A stretch of DNA of 64,000 bases from CAYLLN01 sp033762315 (GTDB lineage: Bacteria > Planctomycetota > Planctomycetia > Pirellulales > Pirellulaceae), in the NCBI GenBank assembly GCA_033762315.1, contig JANRLS010000264.1:1-64000 (forward strand). Reading direction: 5' to 3'. Below the pieces are notes generated by a model that had not been told where the DNA came from, searched no databases, and worked only from the letters and a program-made list of their open reading frames with translations. A program made the position numbers and the translations under genes. Positions 26,532 to 37,455 of this stretch are shown here, piece after piece (the stretch's first letter is position 1; every line of letters starts with the position of its first letter).

Positions 26532-28163
26532 TCAGGCGACTGGTCGCGGTTTAAGGACAATCGTCGCCGATTCGACCGTATTGCTCGGATGCAGCGAGGC
26601 GGTGGCGATCGCGCGAAACATCGTGTCGAGGCAAATTTCGGGCGGAAAATGCTGCTGGCTCGTGCCGAGCAGCGGAAAGCCCAGCGACCGCAAATGCAGC
26701 GATTCGGCCTGATAAAAGCAACTGCGGACAATCTCGGCAATGGCGTCGCGACTGACGGGGGCATCGCCGGCGAACGTCACGCCATGAAAGATAAACCGCG
26801 CGGGAAGGCCGCCGGCCGAGGTGACCACCACCCGACCGACGCGCACCGGCGCGAACCGCTTGGCCTCCGCCGCGACCGCTTCACCCGCGGCCAGGCGAAT
26901 CGAACGGGCCGAGCCCCGGTCACGGTCGTTTCCCATCTCCAGCCGCTCGCTGTCGGAGCTGACCACCGCGTCCAGCGGCAAGCGGGTGAGATCGCCGCGA
27001 ACAATCCGCAGCTTCAGCAGGCCGGGAAAACGATATTCGTCGCGCCCGTCCAGCGTGGCGGCCGGATCCAGATAGGCCGCGCGACGCGCTTGATAGGTTC
27101 GCCAAAGCGGAACCAGCGCTTCGTCGATCGCGTCGTTCCAGGGAGATTGCGCGGCGCTCGGCACCAACTGCGCCCGGACCTCGGCAAACGAAGAGAAGCG
27201 GTCCCCCGGCGACTTGGCAAGGCACCGCTCGAGCAGCTCGCACATCCGATTCGACAACTCCGGATTATGCACTCGCGGACAGACAAGCGGCTCGGCACTG
27301 TGCTTGCGCAGCACGGCAAACACCGTTGCTCCATCGAACGGAGGCCGCCCGGTGAGGACGTGATAAAACGTGGCGCCAAAGCTGTAAATGTCGGCCCGCG
27401 TATCGACGGTCCGCGGATCTTCGGCTTGCTCGGGAGACATGTAGTGCGGCGTGCCGAGCACTTGCAGCGCGAGCGATAGCTCGTGCAGCGAGGTCTGGCT
27501 CATGGCGAGGCCGAAATCGGCGACTCGGGCGCGCCGCTGCTTGTCGATCAGAATGTTCGAGGGCTTCAGATCGCGATGGACGATGCCCGACTCGGCCGCG
27601 GCCGACATCCCCTCGCACACCTCGCGCATCCAGTCGAGCACCTGCGGGCCGCCCAGGGGCTGGCCAGAGACGCGGGCATCGTCGATGCGCTGGGCGAGCG
27701 AGGCCCCTTCGATCCACTCCATGCACAAGATCGGCTCGTCGGCGCGCGACAGATCGAGGTCATAGACCTGCACGACATGCGGCGAGGAGACATTGGCGAG
27801 CAGCTTGGCCTCCCGGCGAAACCGCTCGTCCGAGGCCCCCGCACGCAGCCGCTTGAGGGCGACCGGACGACCCAACCGCTGATCGACGGCCCGATAGACG
27901 ATCCCCATGCCGCCGACGGCGATTTGCCGCACGTCGGTGTAATGCTCGGCAAACAAGGTTTCACCTTTGCTCGCCGCGCTTTTGCCCGGTCCCCCTTGCC
28001 GCTTGCCGCGCGCTGGAGGAGGTGGATCGGTGGTCACGGTCGAGAGATTGCCAACCGAGGCGTCGGCGGTCGATTCCACCTGCTCGGCCCGCGCCTCGGC
28101 CGGCGCGGGGCGAAGTCCCTTGGCTGCCGCGCGGCGCGGCGTCTTCTTGCGCGACTTGCTCAT
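26532..28163 (-). CDS. Ser/Thr protein kinase fused to a C-terminal macro domain
   Basis: 543 residues. A basic, disordered N-terminus (1-70) leads to a Hanks-type kinase at about 75-345: IAVGGMGIVYRAVD, VALKRL, GIVHRDLKPSNILID, VADFGLA, GTPHYMSPEQA. No transmembrane helix is visible. Residues about 385-540 match a macro domain: LKLRIVRGDLTRLPLDAVVSSDSE, RLEMG, RVVVTSAGGLPARFIFHGVTF, SLGFPLLGT. The usual NAAN of ADP-ribose-binding macro domains is replaced by SSDS, so ligand binding is uncertain. The ATG overlaps the stop of the NUDIX gene as ATGA, so the two products are probably made together. Confidence 0.88.
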   Translation of the reverse strand: MSKSRKKTPRRAAAKGLRPAPAEARAEQVESTADASVGNLSTVTTDPPPPARGKRQGGPGKSAASKGETLFAEHYTDVRQIAVGGMGIVYRAVDQRLGRPVALKRLRAGASDERFRREAKLLANVSSPHVVQVYDLDLSRADEPILCMEWIEGASLAQRIDDARVSGQPLGGPQVLDWMREVCEGMSAAAESGIVHRDLKPSNILIDKQRRARVADFGLAMSQTSLHELSLALQVLGTPHYMSPEQAEDPRTVDTRADIYSFGATFYHVLTGRPPFDGATVFAVLRKHSAEPLVCPRVHNPELSNRMCELLERCLAKSPGDRFSSFAEVRAQLVPSAAQSPWNDAIDEALVPLWRTYQARRAAYLDPAATLDGRDEYRFPGLLKLRIVRGDLTRLPLDAVVSSDSERLEMGNDRDRGSARSIRLAAGEAVAAEAKRFAPVRVGRVVVTSAGGLPARFIFHGVTFAGDAPVSRDAIAEIVRSCFYQAESLHLRSLGFPLLGTSQQHFPPEICLDTMFRAIATASLHPSNTVESATIVLKPRPVA

Positions 28164-28708
28164 GAGAGGGCTCGCTCACTGAAAAAGTCCACGGCCGCCT
28201 GGCGGTGAAACGGAAAACACAAGCTCTCCGCGCGATCAATCAACAACAACTCGCTCGCTTCACGCGTCGGCCGGAAAGCCGCCAGGTCGATCACGCGTGG
28301 CGGCACGCGGCCAAACACGATCAGCCAGCCATCGCGCGTGCTGGCGGTGAGATGTTGCCGCACGTCGCGCGGATCGATCGCGAGCCCCGTTTCTTCTCCC
28401 GCCTCGCGAGCGGCGGCTTCCTGCCAGGTTTCGCCAAAGTTGACATACCCACCAGGAAGTGCAAGCTCGCCCACATGAGGCGCGACCCCACGCCGCACCG
28501 CGAGCAGCTTGCCTTGCGATGGCACGAGCAGCACCGCGACCGGGAGCGGATTGCGATAGGTCCGCTGGCCACATGCCGCGCACCGTCGTGGCCAGTCCGC
28601 GGAGGCGAACGCCACCCCGCAGTAGCCGCAATGACGGTGCTGGTCGGACACGGAAAATCCCCCCCAACGATTGATGCCAATGTACGAGGGGAAAGCCCCG
28701 TCCGCCAT
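28160..28708 (-). CDS. NUDIX hydrolase with N-terminal zinc ribbon
   Basis: 182 residues. A zinc ribbon (HCGYCG and RRCAACG) precedes a NUDIX domain whose box reads GGYVNFGETWQEAAAREAG followed by EETGL, with all the metal-binding Glu residues. The layout resembles NudC/ADP-ribose pyrophosphatase-type enzymes that split nucleoside diphosphates linked to X. A GTG at about 28651, just before SDQHRHCGYCG, has a G-rich stretch in front and is an alternative start. The stop is overlapped by the kinase-macro start, which makes ADP-ribose or NAD-type metabolites an attractive but unproven link. Confidence 0.88.
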   Translation of the reverse strand: MADGAFPSYIGINRWGGFSVSDQHRHCGYCGVAFASADWPRRCAACGQRTYRNPLPVAVLLVPSQGKLLAVRRGVAPHVGELALPGGYVNFGETWQEAAAREAGEETGLAIDPRDVRQHLTASTRDGWLIVFGRVPPRVIDLAAFRPTREASELLLIDRAESLCFPFHRQAAVDFFSERALS

Positions 28709-29121
28709 CCTTTTTTCGCCCCCCGATGGGCCGCCAGCGGGGGCATTTCCCAGCTGCTGACTAGACTTTCGGAGGCTGGCAATTAGTTATTTTTCGCACT
28801 TTCTCGCGGATTTAGATTCTCGCCCAAAAACTATGTAAACCGTGAAACGATAACCAGTTGCGTCCATTCGGTTGTCGATTATTTGGCTCGCGCGCGATAA
28901 GGGGTCTTCATATTTCCCGCAGCAAGGCTTGAACACCGCGAATCGCTGGCGATGGTAGGCGCGTCCCCTGCCGATCGGATGTTCTCGCCACCTTCGCACT
29001 CCGCTCCCGCGCAACGATGATCGCTCGTCGGACCGCGGCAGCCAGCGAGGACAGGCCCCATTGCCACGGGCCTTTGCCCGCCGCTACCGGCAATTCGCCG
29101 GGAATGTGGACCTCTGGGCGC
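28709..29121 (-). other. Long untranslated leader or small-RNA region upstream of the NUDIX-kinase operon
   Basis: About 410 bases lie between a near-perfect minus-strand promoter (29122-29150) and the NUDIX start. No frame is supported. The first 100 transcribed bases contain clear hairpins (CCGGC-GAATT-GCCGG and CGGGC-AAAG-GCCCG). Either the operon has a structured leader or a separate small RNA is made here. Confidence 0.35.
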
Positions 29122-29150
29122 ATTGTAGTGTATTTATGTTCTAATGTCAA
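29122..29150 (-). promoter_or_regulatory. Consensus sigma-70-like promoter (TTGACA-17-TACAAT), minus strand
   Basis: Read on the minus strand, TTGACA (29150-29145) and TACAAT (29127-29122) are spaced by 17 bases, in a short AT-rich island. It points toward the NUDIX-kinase operon. The pair is identical in both hexamers and spacing to the promoter at 13896-13924. Confidence 0.65.
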
Positions 29151-29270
29151 GAGTCTTGTGCCCGAATTCTTTCCCGCCATCAAACCGCCGGGCGCGCCCG
29201 TTGCAGGCCCCCGCCTTGGGCGTCACAATAGCGGACTTGTTTTTGTTAACTAACCCTCCCAGGTGCATCC

Positions 29271-30269
<999 letters not shown>

Positions 30270-30333
30270 CCGCGTATCGTTGGGCGACGATCGTGTACGC
30301 CCCCTTTTGCAACCCGCCCCCATACCGGCGTAG

Positions 30334-30363
30334 AATCCCCTGAACACCTATTCGGGGGATTTT
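30334..30363 (+). terminator. Terminator-like hairpin after the isomerase gene
   Basis: AATCCCC (30334-30340) and GGGGATT (30355-30361) form a 7-bp stem followed by a short T run. It lies 65 bases after the isomerase stop and runs directly into the ATG of the decayed kinase gene. Confidence 0.45.
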
Positions 30364-30364
30364 C

Positions 30365-30791
30365 ATGTCCGATAAGCATGCCGAGCGGAATTTACTGGTG
30401 GGCTTTCTGGCGCTACAGCTCGATTTCATCCGCCGCGAGCAGTTCCTGGCGGCGATGAACCAGTGGATCAGCGATAAGTCGCGGCCATTACGGTGTGCAT
30501 ATCGCCTCGTTCAGTCCCGATGGCAATCGTCGCCTCACCGAGTGCAACGGTATCAAGGATTCTCCGGCTGCCGAAATTCGTGTTTGGGACGTTAAATCAG
30601 GTTCACCATTAATCGAACCGACCAGGCCAGTCGAGAAGTTCGATGGACCCGTCAAAGCAGTATTCAGTCCCAAAGGGCGGCGAATCTTGACGACCTACGT
30701 CAACTACAACGCGACGAATGTTGGAGCGGCCCACATCTGGAGTGCGGAGCCAGGTGCGCTGAAATGCTTCACGGAAAGTGGCACAGATTGA
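30365..30791 (+). pseudogene. Decayed Ser/Thr kinase-WD40 gene (N-terminus joined to a C-terminal WD40 fragment)
   Basis: The first 38 codons (MSDKHAERNLLVGFLALQLD, then DKSRPL) match the conserved N-terminus of planctomycete Ser/Thr kinases that carry WD40 repeats. At about 30482 the match ends and, in another frame, WD40 sequence starts (VHIASFSPDGNRRLTECNG, AEIRVWDVKSGSPL, AVFSPKGRRILTTY, AHIWSAEPGALKC) and runs to a TGA at 30789-30791. A full gene of this type is 3-4 kb, so the kinase domain and most blades have been deleted and the frame is broken. Two short open frames result, neither likely to be functional. Confidence 0.7.
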
Positions 30792-30837
30792 GCGCGAGTT
30801 AAGGAATACTTCTCCGGGGTGTGATGGTTCGCATCCG

Positions 30838-30990
30838 TCACGCCTCCAGCGGCAAGGTCCGTTGCCGCAAACACAGGTTTGCCTCTTTCCGCTGATGCCG
30901 CGCGGCGGCCAGCTTGCAGCGCCGGACTTCGGTCAGTGCCGCCGGGTCGCCACGATAATAATCCACGGGACGCAGGTAGCTGATCGTGGC
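30838..30990 (-). pseudogene. C-terminal relic of an integrase-type transposase
   Basis: On the minus strand a frame reads YLRPVDYYRGDPAALTEVRR, then KLAAARHQRKEANLCLRQRT and LPLEA, ending in TGA at 30838-30840. The LRPVDYYRGDP and LRQxTLP pattern matches, from memory, the C-terminal tail of integrase-core transposases of planctomycetes. There is no start, no catalytic DDE region and no terminal inverted repeat. It lies directly after the decayed kinase gene, which fits deletion driven by an insertion element. Confidence 0.55.
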
Positions 30991-31136
30991 AAAAATGCCG
31001 AATCTCGTTGACGAACTGAATGCACTTGGACTAGAATACCGATCAATGGGGATGGATTAGTCATTCCCTGCGCGTGCGCAAGCGCTCTCCCGCCAGAGAA
31101 TCCTGCCGACACCGCTCCGCATTCAGGAGTCCCGCC

Positions 31137-32522
31137 ATGTTTCGCGTTGATCTGGGCAAACACAGCCGCCGCTATTGCGATGGGGCGAGCCGCCGCAGCT
31201 TTTTGCAACTGGGCGTGGCCGGCATGGGGCTGGCGGGCTTGTCGCAAGTGCTGCGGGTGAAGGAAGCCTCGGCCGCGGCGACGGGAGTAAAGAGGGACAC
31301 GTCGGTCATTTTGCTGTGGATCGACGGCGGTCCGAGCCACATGGACATGTACGACATGAAGCCGGAGGCCCCGCCCGAATATCGGGGCATCTGGCGGCCG
31401 ATCAAAACGAACGTTTCGGGGATGGAGATCACCGAGCTATATCCCTTGCAAGCGAAGATCGCCGATAAGTTCTCGATTGTCCGCTCGCTGCATCACGACG
31501 CGGGGGACCACTTCACCGGCGGACACTGGATGCTCACCGGCCGCGGCGCGGGGGTCAGCGGGCAGTCGAATGCCGGCAAGTTCCCATTCTTCGGCTCGAT
31601 TGCGACCAAGATTCTCGGCCCGCGACAAGTCGGCATGCCGGCGAGCGTCGCCGTTCCGTATGCGATGAGTATTGGCCTGCGTCCGGGCTATTTTGGCGGC
31701 AACTATTTGGGGCCGCAAGAGAATCCGTTCGAGACCGAAGGGGATCCGAACAACGACAAGTGGCAGGTGAAGAACCTGTCGCTCACCAAGGACCTGACGC
31801 TCGACCGCCTGAGTGACCGCCGCAGTTTGATCGAGCACTTCGACCATTTGCGGCGCGATGTCGATCGCAGCGGCACGCTCGCGGCGATGGACAAATTCGA
31901 CCGGGCGGCCTACGAACTGGTGACCGGCGACAAGGCTCGCGAGGCCTTCAACATTTCGGCGGAAGACCCGAAAATCCGCGAGCGCTATGGCCGCACTCCT
32001 TGGGGCCAAAGTGCGCTGCTCGCGCGGCGACTGGTGGAGGCGGGGAGCACGTTTGTCACTTGCCACCTCGGCGGCTGGGACCATCACTGGAACCTGCAAT
32101 CGGGCTACGAGAAATACTTGCCGCAAGTCGATCAACTCGTATCGGCCCTGTTCACTGATCTTTCCGAGCGGGGCCTCTACGACAAAGTCTGCGTGGTGAT
32201 GTGTGGCGAGTTTGGCCGCACGCCACGGATGAACGACGGCGGCAACGGCGGCCCTCCAGGCTCGATGGGGACTCCCGGCCGCGACCATTGGGGAAACGCG
32301 ATGTTCTGCCTGCTCGGCGGCGGCGGCATCAAGGGGGGACGCGTCATCGGCTCGACCAACCGCCTCGGCGAAGAACCCAAGGACCAGCCGCTGCGGCCCG
32401 GCGACATTCATCACACGCTCTACAAGGTGCTCGGCGTCGATCCGAACCTGCACTTCCTCGACAATGCCGGCCGGCCGATTCCGGCGATCGATCACGGCGG
32501 CGTGATTAAAGAGTTGTTCTAA
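31137..32522 (+). CDS. DUF1501 protein with Tat-type signal
   Basis: 461 residues; AGGAG sits 7 bases before the ATG at 31137, and the frame extending upstream lacks support. The N-terminus has a twin-arginine signal (SRRSFLQLGVAGMGLAGL). DUF1501, a sulfatase-like fold, shows VILLWIDGGPSHMDMYDMKP, LHHDAGDHFTGGHWMLTGRG, FVTCHLGGWDHHWN, VVMCGEFGRTPRMN and a C-terminal RPGDIHHTLYKVLGVD. These proteins usually pair with PSD1-type cytochrome genes; here that partner is missing and pseudogene debris lies upstream instead. Confidence 0.92.
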   Translation: MFRVDLGKHSRRYCDGASRRSFLQLGVAGMGLAGLSQVLRVKEASAAATGVKRDTSVILLWIDGGPSHMDMYDMKPEAPPEYRGIWRPIKTNVSGMEITELYPLQAKIADKFSIVRSLHHDAGDHFTGGHWMLTGRGAGVSGQSNAGKFPFFGSIATKILGPRQVGMPASVAVPYAMSIGLRPGYFGGNYLGPQENPFETEGDPNNDKWQVKNLSLTKDLTLDRLSDRRSLIEHFDHLRRDVDRSGTLAAMDKFDRAAYELVTGDKAREAFNISAEDPKIRERYGRTPWGQSALLARRLVEAGSTFVTCHLGGWDHHWNLQSGYEKYLPQVDQLVSALFTDLSERGLYDKVCVVMCGEFGRTPRMNDGGNGGPPGSMGTPGRDHWGNAMFCLLGGGGIKGGRVIGSTNRLGEEPKDQPLRPGDIHHTLYKVLGVDPNLHFLDNAGRPIPAIDHGGVIKELF

Positions 32523-32526
32523 GTAG

Positions 32527-32579
32527 GACGAAGCCGTGCTTCGTCGAGTGCAGTGGGGCAGACGAAGTATGGTTTCGTC
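32527..32579. terminator. Two tandem hairpins between convergent genes
   Basis: GACGAAGC-CGT-GCTTCGTC (32527-32545) is an 8-bp stem with a 3-base loop. A second hairpin GACGAA...TTCGTC follows at 32561-32579, enclosed by GTGGG/CCCAC. They separate the DUF1501 stop from the convergent gene ending at 32681. The GACGAAG/CTTCGTC element recurs in planctomycete intergenic DNA, so it is also a dispersed repeat. Confidence 0.6.
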
Positions 32580-32680
32580 CCACAATATTTCAACGAAAAA
32601 AGCGTTCGGCCCGAGTTACGAGCGGAACGCTTGAGTTGTTATTGCGGATAAAACAAGGCAGGCGGGGACGCCCGCCACAC

Positions 32681-33511
32681 TTATTTCTGCTGCTGAGCCA
32701 GGTCTTCGCCGACGGATTTGGCGGGAGATTTGGGAGCGTTCTTCGCCAGTTCCTGGGCGGCCTTGGTGGCGGCCAGGGCGATTTCGAGATTCGCTGGCGT
32801 GAAGTAGGACTCGGTGCTGCCGTTCAAGTGCTTGACGCCGATCTTGCCGGCCAGTTCTTGCCAAGTGAGCCCACTTTGCAAGTGCCACACGGCGGCTTGT
32901 GCCGAGTGCTGGTCAATCTTGCCGGCAACCATCAGCTTGACGACTTCGGTGACCGAAGCGTCCTTTACATACGATTCGATGGGGATCAGCTCATAGGGGA
33001 CGCGGGGATTCGGGTCTTTCTTGCCATGGTCGAGGCAGACGCCGACGACCGGCACCTTGGCGATCTTGTCGGGAGCGACATTGAAGAACCCGCCTCCCAT
33101 GCCGCCACCCATGCCACCCATGCCGCCCATTCCGCCCATGCCACCCATCCCCATCCCTTGATTGCCGCCGCCGCCACCGCCGACACCACCGCCAGCGCCC
33201 AAGCCGCCGCCGCCGACGCCCGCTCCAAATTGGGCCGCGACCGGTACGGCCGCAAAGGCCGGGGGCAGCTTGATCGTGAGCGGCTTGTCGGTCTTGTTCT
33301 TGACGGTGATGATCCCCTCGGTCGAATCCTTGGGAATCACCTTGACTTCGATGTCCCCCGACTTGATGCCAGCGAACAAATCGACGGCGATGGGAGCCGG
33401 CTTATCAGCGACCGACTTGTCGGCATCCGACTTGACCGACGGACTGGCCGCCAGCGAAATCGCGGGAAGAACCGCTAGCGCCACCAACCAACCGCATAGG
33501 GACCGAAACAT
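32681..33511 (-). CDS. Secreted protein with Gly/Met-rich tract, function unknown
   Basis: 276 residues from MFRSLCGWLVALAVLPAISLAA (signal peptide); the frame extends 7 codons further. Residues about 110-155 are almost only Gly with Met, Asn and Gln (GGMGGMGGMGGM). Before the tract is a small beta domain (GDIEVKVIPKDSTEGIITVK), after it a conserved-looking helical domain (VTEVVKLMVAGKIDQHSAQA, VWHLQSGLTWQELA). I do not recognise a family; similar proteins with this N- and C-terminal pattern exist in planctomycetes as hypothetical proteins. Met-rich tracts can bind copper, but nothing else here supports that. Confidence 0.75.
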   Translation of the reverse strand: MFRSLCGWLVALAVLPAISLAASPSVKSDADKSVADKPAPIAVDLFAGIKSGDIEVKVIPKDSTEGIITVKNKTDKPLTIKLPPAFAAVPVAAQFGAGVGGGGLGAGGGVGGGGGGNQGMGMGGMGGMGGMGGMGGGMGGGFFNVAPDKIAKVPVVGVCLDHGKKDPNPRVPYELIPIESYVKDASVTEVVKLMVAGKIDQHSAQAAVWHLQSGLTWQELAGKIGVKHLNGSTESYFTPANLEIALAATKAAQELAKNAPKSPAKSVGEDLAQQQK

Positions 33512-33705
33512 GCGCGCCTCCAACTCGTTCACGGAATTTGCCCGCTAGCCCGTGACGCAGCCGTGGACTGTCGTCGCGAACCTGTGCCACAACCGCGAGA
33601 CAAGAGAGCGGCGGATACAGGCTTCTGTAATGGTAATTGGGCCGGCGGCGGTTTCCAAGCAGAAATCCCGCGAAATTTGCCGCTTCGGCGCTGCTGATCG
33701 CGGAC

Positions 33706-34593
33706 TTATCGAGGCTCGGTCCCGCCGAGACTTGCGGCCAGCCATTTCCGCAGTTGGTTGCGCTCGGCAATCGGCCTCAGCACCCACCCATCGGTGTGGT
33801 TTGGGAAGGGGAGCGCGACCAGGGTGAACTGCTCGTCGATCCGTCCAAAACCGCTGTCCTGCAAGTACTTGCGCGTGGCGTCGATGTTCGCCTCGTGGCT
33901 GATAAACTGCGGCCGTTTGCTGAGGCGGGCGAGTCGCTGGCGGGCCGATTCAGGGTCGGCATCGTCATGGGGCCAGCGGCGGACGCCGTCGTAGTGACTA
34001 TGCACGACCATGCACCGCCAGAGCCTGGCGATCTCGTCGTCCCGCAGGCCGATATAGTTGCAGGCGATCGCCCCCCGCGAAAACCCGCACAGCACCAGCC
34101 GCTCCGGATCGCCCCCGAACTGCTCGCAAACGAGCTTCACCGCCGCCTTGCAGTAGGCGACTGTCGCATCCGCATTGCCCCACCATTGCAACTGCTGCTG
34201 TTCCTTCTCGGCATTCACAAATGGCAGACAGACCCAAATGCAATCCATGCCCGCGGACATGCCATAGCCCAAGTTGCAATCTTCCAGCCGGCCGCTGTTG
34301 GTATCTCCCAGCTTGTTTTGATACGGCCCATTGCCGGGATACTCAAAAATCACCACGTACTTCTTCGACCGCTCCCAATTCTTCGGCAGGAAGAGGGCGT
34401 GGAACAGTTCCGTCCCCGCGAACTGCGGCAGTTGGTGCCTCACGCGCTTGCCTGGGGCGGGATCGGCAGAGGTCATAGCGGGGGCGGCCAGATCGGGCTG
34501 GATTTCGCGGATGTCCTTAATGGGCTGTTCCGCCCAGGCATTGGCCGAATGCAGAGCAAAAACGACAAAGAATAGGGCAAATTGCTGTCTCAT
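33706..34593 (-). CDS. Secreted alpha/beta-hydrolase-like esterase
   Basis: 295 residues with signal peptide (MRQQFALFFVVFALHSANAWA). KKYVVIFEYPGNGPY is the oxyanion-strand region and LVLCGFSRGAIACNYIG has the nucleophile elbow G-F-S-R-G. A His in LPFPNHTDGWV near the C-terminus is the likely catalytic base. The closest analogy is to feruloyl-esterase or PHB-depolymerase-like hydrolases, but the substrate is unknown. It stands alone, divergent from acsA. Confidence 0.78.
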   Translation of the reverse strand: MRQQFALFFVVFALHSANAWAEQPIKDIREIQPDLAAPAMTSADPAPGKRVRHQLPQFAGTELFHALFLPKNWERSKKYVVIFEYPGNGPYQNKLGDTNSGRLEDCNLGYGMSAGMDCIWVCLPFVNAEKEQQQLQWWGNADATVAYCKAAVKLVCEQFGGDPERLVLCGFSRGAIACNYIGLRDDEIARLWRCMVVHSHYDGVRRWPHDDADPESARQRLARLSKRPQFISHEANIDATRKYLQDSGFGRIDEQFTLVALPFPNHTDGWVLRPIAERNQLRKWLAASLGGTEPR

Positions 34594-34653
34594 GGTTGGC
34601 CTTCTGCGTGGTTTGACACCCTGAAAACACGGCCCTAGAATCGGCCCTTCTCC

Positions 34654-34711
34654 GTGGGGCAGGCGCGAGCGCCTGCTTAGTCTATCACGGCAGGCGAGAC
34701 GCCTGCCCCAC
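34654..34711. repeat. Nested hairpin repeat upstream of acsA
   Basis: GTGGGGCAGGCG (34654-34665) and CGCCTGCCCCAC (34700-34711) are perfect inverted 12-mers. Each arm is itself half of a smaller hairpin (GCAGGCGcgaGCGCCTGC and GGCAGGCGagaCGCCTGCC). The element ends about 20 bases before acsA. This GTGGGGCAGGCG unit is a dispersed mobile-repeat type known in planctomycetes; here it may influence acsA expression. Confidence 0.6.
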
Positions 34712-34731
34712 TAGTCAAGAAAGCCCAGGCA

Positions 34732-36681
<1,950 letters not shown>

Positions 36682-36755
36682 GTCATACGCGAGTTTCCGG
36701 TGTAGAATTCATTGGCGCGAAGGCAAACCCGCCACGCCATGCGAGGATCGAAGCC

Positions 36756-36968
36756 ATGATCGCCAAAGTAAATGAACAGGGCCTGCTCTTGACGCCAGAC
36801 ATGTTGCAAGGTGCCACGGAGGTCGAGATTCGCCCTGAGCAAGGCCGGATCGTAATCTTGCTGGATCCGAGAAACGACCCGATTTTTCAGTTGGGAAAGA
36901 ATCCAGTGGATCTCGGCATCACTGACGCGTCCATAAATCACGACAAGTACATCTACGGTTCTCCATGA
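36756..36968 (+). CDS. Small protein, probable VapB-type antitoxin
   Basis: 70 residues beginning MIAKVNEQGLLLTPDMLQGA, which resembles the short AbrB-like swapped-hairpin antitoxins (KVNEQGxLxxPxxL). A GAGG lies 8 bases before the ATG. The stop overlaps the start of the PIN-domain gene by four bases (ATGA), the normal order for VapBC. The C-terminal half (DPRNDPIFQLGKNPVD) would be the toxin-binding part. The antitoxin call leans on this context. Confidence 0.7.
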   Translation: MIAKVNEQGLLLTPDMLQGATEVEIRPEQGRIVILLDPRNDPIFQLGKNPVDLGITDASINHDKYIYGSP

Positions 36969-37375
36969 GAACTGTTTTTCTGGACACGAGTTACCTGATC
37001 GCGCTTGAGACGAGCAGCGATCAGAATCATTTGGCTGCCGAGACAAAGTGGAACGCGGCTTTCTCCCAAGAACCTATTCAGTTCGTCGTCACGTCGTTCG
37101 TCTTCGTTGAAGTAGCAACTCTCCTGAACAGTCGCCGCCAACACCAAAAGGCCGTTGACCTAGGAAACCACCTTCTCCAAAGCCATTTCGCGAAGTTCAT
37201 CCCAGTTGATCAAGATATGCTTCTGGCCGGTTGGTCTTATTTTCAACGGCACGGCGACAAGACCTATTCACTCACCGACTGCATTTCGTTCGTGGTCATG
37301 CAGCAACTCGGCATCCGCACCGCATTCACGTTCGACCATCATTTTCAACAAGCGGGCTTTGAAGTTGAGCCATGA
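36965..37375 (+). CDS. PIN-domain ribonuclease, probable VapC toxin
   Basis: 136 residues with the PIN fold: VFLDTSYLIAL (first acidic residue Asp7), FVFVEVATLL (Glu), SLTDCISFVVMQQLG (Asp) and AFTFDHHFQQAGF (Asp). All four acidic positions of the metal site are present. It overlaps the antitoxin gene and should cut RNA when released. The pair sits between acsA and a short membrane-protein gene. Confidence 0.85.
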   Translation: MRTVFLDTSYLIALETSSDQNHLAAETKWNAAFSQEPIQFVVTSFVFVEVATLLNSRRQHQKAVDLGNHLLQSHFAKFIPVDQDMLLAGWSYFQRHGDKTYSLTDCISFVVMQQLGIRTAFTFDHHFQQAGFEVEP

Positions 37376-37455
37376 TTTGTACTCTGTTCTGAGTGCGGGA
37401 ATAACCCGCGTCCGATCCTCCGAATGGCTACTTGAGTCTCTTCAGGAGAATCCCG

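Noticed and set aside
26132..26764. Minus-strand frame encoding NSVGRVLASQAGCREFESRH
   Set aside because: This well-known peptide is a translation of a tRNA gene; the frame crosses tRNA-Gly and the kinase end.
28709..29121. RNase P RNA, tmRNA or SRP RNA in the untranslated leader
   Set aside because: Hallmark motifs of these RNAs were not found by eye on either strand.
33090..33160. Regular repeat resembling a short CRISPR array
   Set aside because: The period is 9-12 bases inside a coding Gly/Met tract; there are no spacers and no cas genes in the window.
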